NCBI GenBank assembly: GCA_020137815.1
Contig: CM035356.1
Span: forward strand, 821,001 to 885,000
Source of the DNA: Hormiphora californensis
Taxonomy: Eukaryota; Ctenophora; Tentaculata; Cydippida; Pleurobrachiidae
Direction of reading: 5' to 3'
DNA: 64,000 bases
Translations under genes and position numbers: made by a program
Notes under the pieces: model-generated
What the model was told of the DNA's origin: nothing
Database searches by the model: none
What the model saw: only the letters and a program-made list of their open reading frames with translations
Shown: positions 52,620 to 64,000 of the stretch, in pieces
How positions within the stretch are numbered: position 1 is the first letter of the stretch
How the letters are laid out: each line of letters opens with the position of its first letter

Positions 52620-53220
52620 ATGTCGAGATCCCAATTCCAGTCACGTGACCTTATAACGAGAAAGGGAGAGAGTGATACGTTGAAGTAGAGAGCGTCTAGT
52701 CTGTCTGGTTTTCTACAGCTTGTTACCACTTCCAGACATCATGATCATGTCTGCTGGTTCAAGATGGAAAAGGAGAGCTGTAGCTCTACAGTAACACGTG
52801 ACGTATGCGTGTTCAAGGCCTCATTAGCCCACTAGATGCAGTTGGACATGTGATCTTTGAGGGGTAAAATGACCTAAATTTGGCCTAATTAGAGCGTGTT
52901 ACATCACTTTAAACAGTTCCTGTGAACAAATGGTAAAATGTAGCAACTCGTAAAGCAGACAAAACATTCGAAATCGTCTTATCTGTCTCTCCTAAAAATG
53001 TGAACTCTCTATCTCATTAGACTCCAGAGATATGACTGTGTAAAGTTGGAGGAGGTTTTTGGGCAATAGATTCATTCAGGAACATTGAAATTTGCTGTAA
53101 AACTAGGAGAAAATTGCTACAACCTAGTTTTATCATGTCCCAAAATTTGAAGTCGAAAGATGCCATAGTTTTCACGCAATTCGCAATATACCAGTCTCAG
53201 TCATTTAAAATCACACAGTA
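51911..53220. mobile_element. 1.3-kb foldback element with ~600-bp near-identical arms
   Basis: Arms 51911-52512 and 52619-53220 are reverse complements with only a few mismatches seen (for example CCAGCTGC against CCAACTGC). The centre is (CT)n(CA)n(CT)n, 52530-52618. Ends start TACTGTGTGATTTT and are flanked by TA on both sides. It begins 22 bases after the PAXBP1 stop codon, so it lies in the 3'UTR or just beyond it. No transposase. Confidence 0.85.
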
Positions 53221-53748
53221 TATAATGACCCTTGGCCTTATAGTATATTATATAGTTTGACGATTGTTTTACAAAAAATTTCGTTGTAAATTCCCTTAAT
53301 TAGTTCAAAAATTCTATGGCTAACCCAATATAACGTTCTGAATATAGAGAGCTGGATATGTAGAGATACCTTCTCCTGTGTGGAATGTTCAGTCCTCTAG
53401 ACAATTACGTGCTAGGTACTGTTGTTGGCTTCTACCTGACTTCCGAACAGTATAAAAAATACAGATTCAAATACACCAAATCAGGTCAGTAAAAAGTACC
53501 GATGTTAAGTATTGCATTGTTCGACCATCTTTCTCTCTCTCTGTGCCCCTCTTTTACAAATGTAAAGGAGGATTAGAACATAACAATGTACAATAGTTGA
53601 CTGTGACAATCCTGTGCAAACTGCGAAGTTAGTACAACTACTAACAGTATCTTGTTAGTAGTCGACAGGAACCGACCGAATCAGGAGATACTTGTGTCGG
53701 TCGGTTCCTGGTAGTCTACAGTAATCTTTTAACGATAATATCTTCAGC
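53221..53748. other. spacer with a 14-bp-arm hairpin
   Basis: 53666-53710 holds CAGGAACCGACCGA and its exact complement around a 17-base loop. The TTTACAAATGTAAAGGAGGATTAGAACATA motif at about 53554 recurs near 24490 and 63297. No gene is seen other than the start of the downstream gene. Confidence 0.5.
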
Positions 53749-54089
53749 ATGGAATGGTAATTTGAAAAGCTGTGACTTCGAGAAGGGTCGAGCTCAACTA
53801 ACATCAAGTGCACCTTGTAACGGGGGCAGTGAAGAATTCATACAGGATGTGAGTTTGGGGTACGGGAGGTAGGACCTGATCTGTATTCTCTCGGGAGAGA
53901 GAGAAGAGAGGAGAAGAGGAGAGAAGAGAGAGGGGAGAGAGAGAGAGAGAGAGAGATAGAGAGAGGGAGAGAGAGAGAGAGAGAAGAGAGGGAGAAAGAG
54001 AGAGAGAGAGAGAGAGAAGAGAGGAGAGAGAAGAGAGAGAGAGAGAGAAGCGAGAGAGAGAGAGAGAGAGAGATGAGAGGAGAGAGAGC

Positions 54090-54120
<31 letters not shown>

Positions 54121-57100
54121 TAGAGGAGAAGAGATAGGACGAGAGAGCAGAGAATAGCTAGAGAGATCTATAGATCTATAGATCGGGATAATAGCGCTGT
54201 TCGAGATGCTCTCTTGCTATATATCTCGCGTATATCTCATGCGCCTAGTTCAACTTTTATTCATTATATAAGTTGATAAGGATAAACTTGCCGTTGAAAA
54301 ACGGGTACCAGACTTAATATTTTCATTCGATCTATTGATAGTTTAATATTTAATTTCATTATGTCGCGAGTCCGTTCTGTGTTTAAGGCACTACTTCATG
54401 GATGATCATATCTTGTATCCCGTCTCGAAATCATTGAACATTATCCTGTTTGTTCCCGTCTTAGCAGCCCAGGTGTAAAAGTCTGCTGGTACTCAACTGG
54501 TAATGGGTAGCCACATATCCGTCCAGCGGATTATTAGAATAGTTTTGGTAAGAACAGGAGGCCTATCCCTACTATAAAGATCCGAACCTTTAATTTAACT
54601 TCCATTTTTGGTCCACTGAGTCTCTAGTCACTATCTACTTGAATGCTATTCCTCTCTCCCTCTTTCTCTTTGATCTTGCTCTTTCTCTTTAATCTCACTC
54701 TTTGTCTTTAATTAATACTTATTATTCCCTTCCAGGTACCACTCAAACTTACTCCACAAATGGAACAAGCCTTACATAAACCTAGAGGGCAAACTAGGGC
54801 GACAGATATCAGCCTACCTTGACTCCCACCCTGATGACCCGGAGGAGTGTTGGTACACTGTAACTAAACCAGGACCGGGAACTGAAGATGATGAGGAACA
54901 GCCACCACCCCTAGAACATGTTGCAAAGAGCAGTGCAGAGAAAGAGAACGTACACCCTACCAAACAGAAGGAGGAAGCTGGGAGAGACCTTCCCGTGTCC
55001 TCTGATAAAGGGGATAACTCACTAGTAATAGATTTAGATAGTGAGGAGGAGACCCCAGCTACTCAGCAGTACGGTGCTTCACAAGACATACCACCTACAC
55101 AGGATATACCACCAACACAGGATATCTCCCCTACTCAGGACATCCCACCAACACAGGACATCTCGCCAACGCAAGACATCTCCCCCACTAAAGAATCCAT
55201 CCAAGGAAGATTGAAAACACCCGAATTATCACCAACCCACGATCCCCAAGAAGAGAAGTTACTGACTGATGGATCTGAGGAAGAAGAAAATGACCTTCCT
55301 GCTGCTCTCTCCCCGTCTGGTGTGCCGGCCACACAGCAGTATAGCGCCACCCAGGACATACCGGGTACACAGGATGTACCGGATATACAGGATACACCCG
55401 CCACTCCCCCTGCCAGTGGTGGTGAGGGTGATGTTCCACCAAGTCAGAGTGATCAGGGTGTGGGTGACGGTGCTAGTCAGGGTGACGGTGCTAGTCAGGG
55501 TGATGGTGCTAGCCAGGGTGACGGTGTGGGTGATACTGCAAGTCAGGGTGACGGTGTGGGTGATGGTGCTAGCCAGGGTGACATTGAACAAGAGGATTCA
55601 CCAGACAGTGAGGAAGAAAGGAGGAAAGAGAAAAAGAAGATGAAATTGCGGGCTAAGCTGGAGGCGAGTAAGGAAAGGAAAATGGAAGCTTTGAGGGAGG
55701 CACGGATAGAGTGGTCTGCGAAACGGAAGAAACTACTTGATATGACAGTCACAGCTGATTCTCAGGTAAACGACTTCTCTGAAAATTAGTGTACTTTATG
55801 TACTTATTTTATCCAATAACTATCTACATACTATGTTATTTTGCCCTACTATTATACCGGGTAACATATGAGCGGATTTTCATAATGTGATTCCTATTAT
55901 TTTATTGAAAACCCCTCTCTCTATCGTAGGCCCAGGGGATTAGACGATCAAAGAGACGTCATATCCCAATAGTTATAGATGATCCTCTCTACGAACTGGA
56001 GAAGATATACAACGCAGAGGGTATTCTAACCGAGTCAAGAAAGGTAAATTGGTAAAGTATTTAAAATGAGAATGAGAGTGGACCGATTCAGAATTGACCA
56101 AGATTGAGTTTTTATTCTCTACTTCCTACACACTATCTATTGTTTATTAAATCCAAAGTACAAGTTGTTTTATTGCAGGTAAAAAAGAAATGCATTGATT
56201 ATAACCTGTCTCACGATCTGTGGGGGAAAGGAAAACCCACCAAGGAACAGGCGAAGAGCGTTGGAATCAGGTAATAGATATATCAGCTGAGTGATGTAGA
56301 ATATATCCCCATTAATTAATTATGCTCAATGTCTATTGTCTAAACTGTTTGACAACAAACAAACACACATACAAACAAACAAACTCCTCTCCACACACAG
56401 GTACTACAAGAAGTTTCCCAGTTCTAAAGAGGAGACCCTGTACAGTAGTGACAGTGACCAGGAAGGGGAGGGAGATGGGGAAGTACCTCCGGGGCCATCT
56501 GCTATGACGTCAGAGGATAGCAGTGAGGGGGAGGATAATGAAGAGAAAGAGCTGCAGGATGAAATACTGTATCAGGTAGAACATTCCCCCAATCTGGTAG
56601 TCTTGATAGTCTGTTGTCCCTCCCTAATTTTCTGTGTTTTTGGGTCTGCGATCCTGTAGGGTGGGTGGTAACCAAAATAGATAGGGTGACGACATGTCGT
56701 CCTATCTATTTTGGGTACCACCCGTCTTTATCAGCTATCTTCATGATATCATTATTTCAGGAGTGGGTGCCATCTGATGGAGACTTTGCAGTGGTAGAGG
56801 ACGAAGTAAGTTCTTTGAATTCAAGTGATGATGAAGATTCCATGCGAAGAGAAAAGGTATTTTAATGATTACTAAATGTGAAAATTTTAGTTGTTAATCT
56901 GTGCCAACTTCCAATTTTCCGAAAATGATCACAACCCCGCTCCGAAAATAACTTCGAATATAAAAGTGTGTCCCCCTCAGACACGGATGAACACACTGCT
57001 CCAGGATACCAGCCAATCAGATGACGAAACACCGGAGAAATCAAGAAGAGGAAGAAAAAAAGAGAAGAAAAGTTAGTTACTACACCCTTATCGTTGACAC

Positions 57101-57601
57101 TGCTCGTTAAGGATAATTTTCAGCTCTCCTCAGTCCTCCCAAATAAGTGCTGCCACGTTCGATATGAGTTTCATGATCAATCAGTTGATATAATGAGCCT
57201 AATAACCTATCGCTATTTTCAGTCTTCTGAAGATGATGAACCTTCGAGATCGAATGGCAAAAGAAAACAGAGGGCCAAGAAAAGTGACCAATGGAGATCT
57301 AAAAAGGTCCGAATAATTTGCATTCGTAACCAACGTTCGTTTTGGAAACACTCTCCACTCTCTCACAAGGAACAGAGGATAGCGGGTAGCGAGAGAGAGC
57401 TAGAGAGAGAGCGAGGCTAGAGAGAAGAGAGAGAGAGAGAGAGCAGAGAGAGAGAGGAGAAGAATAGAGTGAGTATGCGGCGAGAGAGACGAGATAGCTA
57501 TCTGCGAGAGATAGTAGAGAGAGATCTCGCAGACTCACTCTCTCGTATGCTCTAAGCGCTACGAGAAGCGAGACTGCTCGTCTCTCTGCTCCTCTCTCTC
57601 T

Positions 57602-57666
<65 letters not shown>

Positions 57667-60600
57667 CTCTCACATCGCTGTATTTTAGAACACGATTGAT
57701 AATTCAGAAACTTTGTGGGACGAAGTTAAATCCGAAGAGGAAGAGGAAGAAGAGAGGCGTAAGGTGCCCCCAAAGGGCAAAACGAAAGCTCAACAGAAAG
57801 CTCAAAAAGCCAAACCAAATCTAGTGTAGCTGAGGTATTTAATTTGATTTATTATATTATATTTAGTTAGATTTAACAAAAACCAGCAAGTACGTTTGTA
57901 AATAAATAAAAGCCTAGAAAACCTTCTCTAACAGTTTCATTATTTAGGACAGTGATATGAGTGTTGGTGAGAAGGAAAATTACCCGAAGAGCAAAAACCG
58001 ACAGAAACCAGGGAGCAGTAAAACCAAATCCAGAAGTACAGCTGAGGTATGTGTAAATCAACATCAAACTAACTAAAAGTTTCATTCTATTATTTCCACC
58101 TAAACTTGTTGTTCTAACATACCCCACAATTCAGGACAGTGATATGAGTGTCGAGGATGTGGAAAGTGTGCCAAAGAAAAAGAGGGGACGACCTAGGAAG
58201 AGTGAAGTAAGTCGGTCATTCTCTCACTGCGCCCGGATCATGAATGATTATACCAACTTGTTATTGTAACTCTCTCCTCTCCCCTCAGTCCAGCGGCAAA
58301 GATAAGTCCAAGGAGATGGAAAAGAAGATGCATAAAGAAAAGATGAGAAAGAAAAAAGAAGAGGAGAAACAGAGGAAAGAGGAAGAAAGAGAGAAGAGGA
58401 AAGAGGAAGAAAGAGAGAAGAGGAAAGAGGAAGAACGAAAGAAAAAGAAAGAAGAAGAGGTAATAACACACGAAATGAAGCGTGCTGCAAGTGAAATACT
58501 AACACTCCTCTAAACATGTCTAAACAATTTTCGTTTCTCACCAGTCTAAGAAGCGAAAGAAGGGAAAACTTCAAGGAAGCAGCCCAGATAAGGGGAAAAG
58601 GAAAAAATCAAGAAGGGAAACCATGGAAACCTTCGACTCTGAGGTATATCAATGTTATATATCAATGTTATAACATACTATCGTATGTTTTGTATTTCAC
58701 TTTTTTCTGAACTGTCACAACTTGTGTGCACGGCGTGCCTGGTGAAATTTTAACACGACCTAGCATGCAACGGGAAACCACCACTTGTACGTGGTAGCTG
58801 AGGGTCTACAGAATGGCGCTACGGTGCGGGAAAAAAAAGTCCATGCCCTAAAATCGTTTTTTTTTACTTTTATTTGATTTGGGTCAAAATTGGCTATATT
58901 AAACGTGGGGGGGGGGGGGGTGCAGCCCAAAAAAAACCAACCATACCCTGGATTTTCAAGTGTTGATTTTTTTTGATTTTTTTTGATCTTTTTTGATTTT
59001 TTTTAATTTTTTTTTGATCTTTTTTGATTTTTTTTGATCTTTTTTGAATATTTTTGGTCGTTTTTGATTTTTTTTGATCGTTTCTGATTTTTTTTGAATT
59101 TTTTTGATCGTTTTTGATTTTATTTGATCGTTTTTGATTTTTTTTGAACTTTTTGTTCAACATTAAATAATCAAAAAAAATCAAAAACGATCAAAAAAAT
59201 TCAAAAACGATCAAAAAAATTCAAAAAAAAATCAAAAACGATCAAAAAAAATCAAAAACGATCAAAAAAAATCAAAAACGACCAAAAAAAATCAAAGAAA
59301 TTTCAACCAAAAACGACCAAAAACGACCAAAAAAAACCAACCATACCCTGGGTTTCGGAAAAAGTTTGAATTTTTTTGGGGCTGCACCCCCCCCCCAACG
59401 TGGTCCCGAAAAATCCATAATGACTTAGCACACGAAATATGTCACCCCTACCTATTTTTGCACGTAGAATCGATTGCCGTTGAAGTCGAATCTCTAAAAT
59501 GACTGTAAAATGGTCAAAAGTTGATTTTTTACCATTTTTTGGAGGTTTTTGGCCCCTAAACCATTGAAAACGTTGAGATAGGGATTTGAAACTAGTGCCA
59601 ATCGTTAAAATGGTCATTTTTCTACCAAGAACCAAGTTTTCATGTATATCCGATTTATGGTTAGATTTGGGCAAATTGTTGAAATCTGCCAACTAGGAGA
59701 ACCGTAACTTGATTTTCTTGTTTTTTGGATTTTGGCATTTTTGACAAACTTCTGATTGAAATGGTCAATCGGGACCATGCTTAAGTTGTTTATGGGACAA
59801 TTTTCGACTAAAATCCAAGATTTCATACCAATCCAATAACAGATCGTTGATTTATAGAAAATTTAAGTAGGCAAAACGGTCAAAATGACAACTTTTCTTG
59901 CTTATTTTGACCGTTTTGCCTACTTAAATTTTCTATAAATCAACGATCTGTTATTGGATTGGTATGAAATCTTGGATTTTAGTCGAAAATTGTCCCATAA
60001 ACAACTTAAGCATGGTCCCGATTGACCATTTCAATCAGAAGTTTGTCAAAAATGCCAAAATCCAAAAAACAAGATAATCAAGTTACGGTTCTCCTAGTTG
60101 GCAGATTTCAACAATTTGCCCAAATCTAACCATAAATCGGATATACATGAAAACTTGGTTCTTGGTAGAAAAATGACCATTTTAACGATTGGCACTAGTT
60201 TCAAATCCCTATCTCAACGTTTTCAATGGTTTAGGGGCCAAAAACCTCCAAAAAATGGTAAAAAATCAACTTTTGACCATTTTACAGTCATTTTAGAGAT
60301 TCGACTTCAACGGCAATCGATTCTACGTGCAAAAATAGGTAGGGGTGACATATTTCGTGTGCTAAGTCATTATGGATTTTTCGGGACCACGTTTAATATA
60401 GCCAATTTTGACCCAAATCAAATAAAAGTAAAAAAAAACGATTTTAGGGCATGGACTTTTTTTCCCGCACCGTAGCGCCATTCTGTAGACCCTCAGCTAC
60501 CACGTACAAGTGGTGGTTTCCCGTTGCATGCTAGGTCGTGTTAAAATTTCACCAGGCACGCCGTGTGTGGCTCACACCACATTTTATGAGGGTTCGCTAC

Positions 60601-61558
60601 AATCCGTCACAACTGAACTCTTCTTCATACAGGATGATGTCACACCGAGTTTCTCATCATCCAATCGACACCCTCCTCCGGCCCGGTTAGTTGATCCTGG
60701 GGAGACACCTCTCCCACCGGCACCCCGCCGAACTAGCACCCCATTCTACTCAAGACTTCCCGACAGAAGCATTCTTGCTGATCAGTTCGCTAATTCTCTT
60801 CACCGGCCGAGCAGCCTTGAGGATCACAAACAATCGAGAGCACAGGTTTGTAACCATGCTGTTTTCATGTTATACGTCATTAGACGACTGTCGACTAACA
60901 TTTATTTAAAACGAGTGGTCCTAACAAAACGTTAATCGCAATTTGATATGCGATTCGTGGGTCCTATGAGCAACTAGTTAGTACATGATAAGTCTAGAAT
61001 ACCCTCCCTTTAACAACCTACATATCAACAGGTGGTGAGAATGGAGGTAGAGCATCTTGGTGACTGCGACGTGGTGGAAGACGGGGATGAGGGGGATGAT
61101 AATATATACGTCCTCAAGATTCCAAATGAGGGTTGGATGGGATGCATCGTGTGTCTTCAATACGGTCAGTTAAATGAAATGTAGACATTTTTGGTTCACC
61201 TAGTAGGAGTTTTCGGGCTGGACAAAACCCCCTCCCAAACACCCCTTAACACCATTTAACACCCTCCCCGTAACCTTCCACCAACACTCCCTTTCTAACA
61301 CCGTTCCTAACCTCCTCAGAATCAACACGTGACGGCCTACTTCAAGGATTGAATACAACGATACGTGTTAAGTGTGTATTCAACGAAGTAACTCTAGAAA
61401 TGGAGGGAGATCCACAAATATTGAAGAAGGGACAATTTGTTGACATTCCAATCGGACATGTATGGGATGTTAAAGCGCACCACAGGAAAGGGGCGGTACT
61501 GAGACTCACATTCAAAACCGACGATGTCCCAGAAGATTATGACAGTTATCATGATTGA
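53749..61558 (+). CDS. CENP-C-like kinetochore/chromatin protein, 16 exons
   Basis: Exons: 53749-53756, 54736-55765, 55930-56043, 56179-56270, 56401-56575, 56761-56856, 56981-57071, 57223-57306, 57689-57834, 57948-58046, 58135-58206, 58289-58459, 58545-58643, 60633-60845, 61032-61164, 61320-61558; about 953 residues (human CENP-C is 943). N-terminus MEWYHSNLLHKWNK then KLGRQIS; TQDIPP and GDGASQ repeats; GIRRSKRRHIPIVIDD (compare the CENP-C motif RRSxRxxxxP, but without its YW); acidic DSDMSV repeats; an AT-hook KKRGRPRKS; a Lys/Glu coiled coil; a C-terminal beta-rich segment KKGQFVDIPIGHVWDVK like the CENP-C cupin. CENP-C is my best guess; another AT-hook chromatin protein is possible. Exon 57055-57061 needs one A fewer, and exon 57689-57834 one A more near 57810-57820, to stay open. 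Confidence 0.5.
53890..54150. repeat. degenerate (GA)n microsatellite
   Basis: About 260 bases of GAGA with G/A run interruptions, in the first intron of the CENP-C-like gene. Confidence 0.9.
56664..56723. repeat. hairpin: 22-bp arms, one mismatch
   Basis: GGTGGTAACCAAAATAGATAGG and its complement around a 15-base loop, in an intron of the CENP-C-like gene. Confidence 0.75.
57389..57665. repeat. mirror-like (GA)n to (CT)n tract
   Basis: GA-rich 57389-57540 followed by CT-rich 57541-57665, so the single strand can fold back. In the intron 57307-57688. Confidence 0.8.
58729..60564. mobile_element. 1.8-kb foldback element in a CENP-C-like intron
   Basis: The ends CACGGCGTGCCTGGTGAAAT and its exact complement bound two arms centred near 59896. 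The arms match apart from a 488-base insertion in the left arm. Two mirror-image open frames (59303-59692 minus, 60098-60475 plus) are simply the same arm sequence and are not genes. It occupies most of the intron 58644-60632, adding about 1.8 kb to an otherwise short intron. Confidence 0.85.
58909..59396. mobile_element. MITE nested in the foldback's left arm, 7-bp TSD
   Basis: Begins with 12 or more G then TGCAGCCC and ends GGGGCTGCACCCC with a C-run. AACGTGG is duplicated at 58902-58908 and 59397-59403. The uninterrupted right arm of the host palindrome carries the same site once (CCACGTTTAA), proving the insertion. Interior is a giant (T6-8GATC) / (GATCA6-8) palindrome. G-run termini recall the element at 45176. 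Confidence 0.85.
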
Positions 61559-62361
61559 ATTAATTAGGGATTAATTATCATGGTTAATTTTATATTTATA
61601 AGTTATCTATCAATGTACAAATTGTTATGTCATAACGTGGTGTTATTTTGCAGTATTTTTAACCCATGTTCAATATCGATGGTAGTTATACTAATGAATC
61701 TTTCCATCGAAAAAAAAAAGTAACTGAGTTTTCTTTTGACCACCTCGATTGAAATCACAAACAATTATCCGATGCTTATCCTGGCGTATGTTGGTTGGTA
61801 ATGAACAATTAACAAAATAAGTTCCCCCACAATTCTCTGATGTTTCCCCCACTGTCACATTTCAACCCGCGCGCAAGTCCTCAAGTTTTACTCCGAATGC
61901 GCGCGTCTAGATGAAAGTAATCTATTCTCAGCACCAATTAAATCCGTGCCGCCCTGTAGGCTGCCTACTGGGCAATATTTTGGGAAACAATCCCGTCCCG
62001 CCAGCATTGTTCAGAACAGCATCATGCCCGATATAGCCCTGCCAGACCATTGGCGAGTCAGAGCATTATTCTGACAGATATATCCTTGTCGGTTCCTACC
62101 TGACCAGAACAACGAAGAATCAAAATTACTGAAGAATTTAAAATGCAACACATTTACATCAAAAAGCTGTTTGTCTTCACTCTCTCACAGATTATCATCC
62201 AAAGGCTTTGAAAATTTTAAATTAAGTAATTAACTGTATAGTAAACTCCCACGCCTAAACAAAATAACCACCTTTATACCTGAAAAACACACAAACCACT
62301 TCACACATTTCTAATATCATAAACTGAAAAAATAATATAACAGCAGTCGCTGAAACCAAAG

Positions 62362-62458
<97 letters not shown>

Positions 62459-62512
62459 CCTCTCTCTCTCACCCTCCATCTTTGTCCCCTGTACACTGTC
62501 TAGACACAATAT
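61559..62512. other. intergenic between convergent genes, with (CT)n
   Basis: AT-rich spacer between the CENP-C-like stop and the KSR-like stop. 62365-62470 is a (CT)n microsatellite. No gene is seen. Confidence 0.65.
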
Positions 62513-63230
62513 TCAACTTAACAAAAGTGCTGGATTAAAGCACACCCTCGCAAGTGCTATGAAGGTTGCAGTCCGTTTCAAGCCGACAGGATGAGAGGGG
62601 CTCCTTTGCAGTGCCTTGGGTAGGGGTAGTGCCCTGATTTCCTTAGCCAGGTTGGCAGCGTTGGGCCGAAGATAGGGATCACTACTCCAGCAGGATAACA
62701 GGAGACGAGATATGTCCTCTGCTGAACTGGGGATATCTGGAACTAAACCTTTCGAGAGGTGCCACCAAACCTGGAGGGGAGAAAGAGGGGTTTTATTAGG
62801 GTGCCCTCATAAATTATATCCTTTTTGTAACATTCCAGAGACTGCAAGGAGCATCTTTACATGTTTATGAGTTGAGAGAGGGGGAGAGAAAAAGATAGGG
62901 AGAGTTACCTGCTCGGGAGAATGGCCAGGCCAAGGCCAGTGTCCTGCTAAGATCTCATACCATACTGTGCCTAGCGCATATACATCCGTTGATTCCGATA
63001 GTTCTATATCGCCTTTCTCTTTGCCTGAACAAAGGGATGTCAATGTCAGTGAGAGAGAATCAACATACTCATGAAAGAGATAGAGAGAGAGACCGAAAGA
63101 GAGAATGATAAAGCGAAAGAGAGAGATAGAGAGAATGAAAGAATACACACACACATGTACCTGCAACAACAGCTTGTAGCTTTCTGATGATCTCTGGTGC
63201 GAGGTAGTAGAGATTCACATTGAATAACAC
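62513..63230 (-). CDS. KSR-like (kinase suppressor of Ras) pseudokinase, C-terminal lobe, partial
   Basis: KSR scaffolds RAF, MEK and ERK in Ras signalling. Three exons in phase: 63161-63230, 62909-63024, 62513-62770; 147 residues to the stop TGA. Visible kinase C-lobe motifs are YYLAPEII (APE), [17 protein letters not shown] (subdomain IX; GTVWYE is the KSR form), [16 protein letters not shown] (subdomain XI Arg) and a tail [12 protein letters not shown] like the KSR C-terminus. RAF is the nearest alternative, but its equivalent segment reads FGIVLYE. The ATP-binding lobe, HRD and DFG segments lie beyond the right edge, so I cannot say whether catalytic residues are missing. Confidence 0.75.
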
Positions 63231-64000
63231 CTTGTAAAATAGAAGAGAGGGGTTAGTGGGACTGAATTCTTTTGCCTAGCTGGACCGTCTTTCGCGTGTA
63301 AAGGGAGGGTTAGAACATAACATATTATAGACAGGCGTTATAGTTATAGACGGGTTAGTGAGACATTCGATTTAGATGGATGATTATGAGACAGTTTCGT
63401 CTGCTTTCGCAATGTTTAGCAATATATAATCTTGATAACGTCAGTTCGTAAATGCATTATTTGTGAATGCCACCTTCCCCAATCCTCCCATTGACACATT
63501 ACACAACAATAGTCGGTGAATTGTCTTGTGAATTGTCAGCTGTGAATTGTCCTAATATGTGGTGCCATGATAATACCATTACAATGTGCTTGCTCTTTTT
63601 TATTACCAACTTTATCTCTCTCTCCCCATCTCTCTCTTCACTTACCAAATTCCCAGCTAGCAATTGTAAATACAGTGGAAATTATTTCCTCCCCATTGTG
63701 TAGTGTGCACTGTATTTAGAATTCTGTGCACTATTCACCAACCATGCCTCCGCACTGCTGCCTCTCCTGGAGTTTTCAAAGTAAATGCCTCCAAGAAGTT
63801 TTACAGAATTCTGTCGACAGGGGGCTTATCGTCCCCAAAGGGTTAAAAGGTACCTTAGTTCCCTTCTAAATGTTCTTTAGTAGATTTAACTTGGCTGAGT
63901 AAATTATAGGTTCTACATACTAAGTCATGGCTTTTCATCCTGATATATTTATTGGTCGTCTTCACATTCCAACATTCCTCGCTGGCCAATTACGGTAACC
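63231..64000. other. right-edge stretch, presumed KSR-like intron
   Basis: No segment here matches the expected preceding kinase exons (HRD, DFG). The dispersed motif GTAAAGGGAGGGTTAGAACATA is at 63299-63320. I see nothing else that I can support. Confidence 0.5.

Noticed and set aside
58244-58513. Separate Lys/Glu-rich small gene
   Set aside because: It is exon 58289-58459 of the CENP-C-like gene read on past its splice donor.
59303-60475. Two open frames with the same start, one per strand
   Set aside because: They are the two arms of one palindrome, with no family match; mirror duplication explains both.
62513-63230. RAF kinase
   Set aside because: GTVWYE and the SHP-containing tail fit KSR better; the decisive N-lobe lies outside the window.

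Overview
This is nuclear DNA of an intron-rich animal, probably a non-bilaterian or other marine invertebrate; I cannot name the phylum from sequence alone. The evidence is a set of canonical metazoan genes with GT-AG introns: alpha-tubulin, a DAAM-type formin, ER class I alpha-mannosidase, a rhodopsin-class GPCR, PAXBP1/GCFC, a CENP-C-like protein and a KSR-type pseudokinase. There are also very many (CT)n/(GA)n microsatellites, tRNA-derived SINE sequence, MITEs and unusually large foldback (palindromic) elements.

Layout. 0-6.1 kb: three small genes for secreted precursor peptides with an FF[F/Y/M]xP motif (one minus and running off the left edge, two plus) around a minus-strand alpha-tubulin whose first coding exon holds only the ATG. 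6.5-7.5 kb: a SINE cluster with three tRNA-like heads. 7.6-23.9 kb (+): the FH2 and DAD half of a DAAM-like formin, split by a 10-kb tandem SINE array (332-bp unit) whose insertion duplicated a splice donor. The middle of that array is almost certainly corrupted consensus. 24.6-39.5 kb (-): a complete 13-exon ER mannosyl-oligosaccharide 1,2-alpha-mannosidase with one frameshift; its 7.6-kb intron holds an AT-rich higher-order repeat marked by TGCAGGGGCAA. 40.4-41.2 kb: a TA-flanked MITE. 44.0-47.2 kb (+): a GPCR with a hAT-like MITE in one intron. 47.2-49.9 kb: low-complexity DNA with a perfect 44-bp palindrome. 50.0-51.9 kb (+): an intronless PAXBP1/GCFC homologue broken by two 1-base shifts, followed at once by a 1.3-kb foldback. 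53.7-61.6 kb (+): a 16-exon CENP-C-like gene with a 1.8-kb foldback (itself hit by another MITE) in an intron. 62.5 kb to the right edge (-): the C-terminal lobe of a KSR-like pseudokinase.

The housekeeping genes are unrelated neighbours (cytoskeleton, ER glycan trimming, splicing/transcription, kinetochore, Ras-MAPK scaffold). The functional cluster that stands out is the FFxP precursor family at the left end: signal peptides, dibasic (KR) sites, acidic spacers, one Gly-Lys-Arg amidation site, a similar TATA-to-ATG distance in two or three of the genes, and five TGACGT (CRE half-site) motifs upstream of one of them. Several conserved genes carry 1-base indels at short runs, which points to residual consensus errors in a long-read assembly rather than to gene decay.
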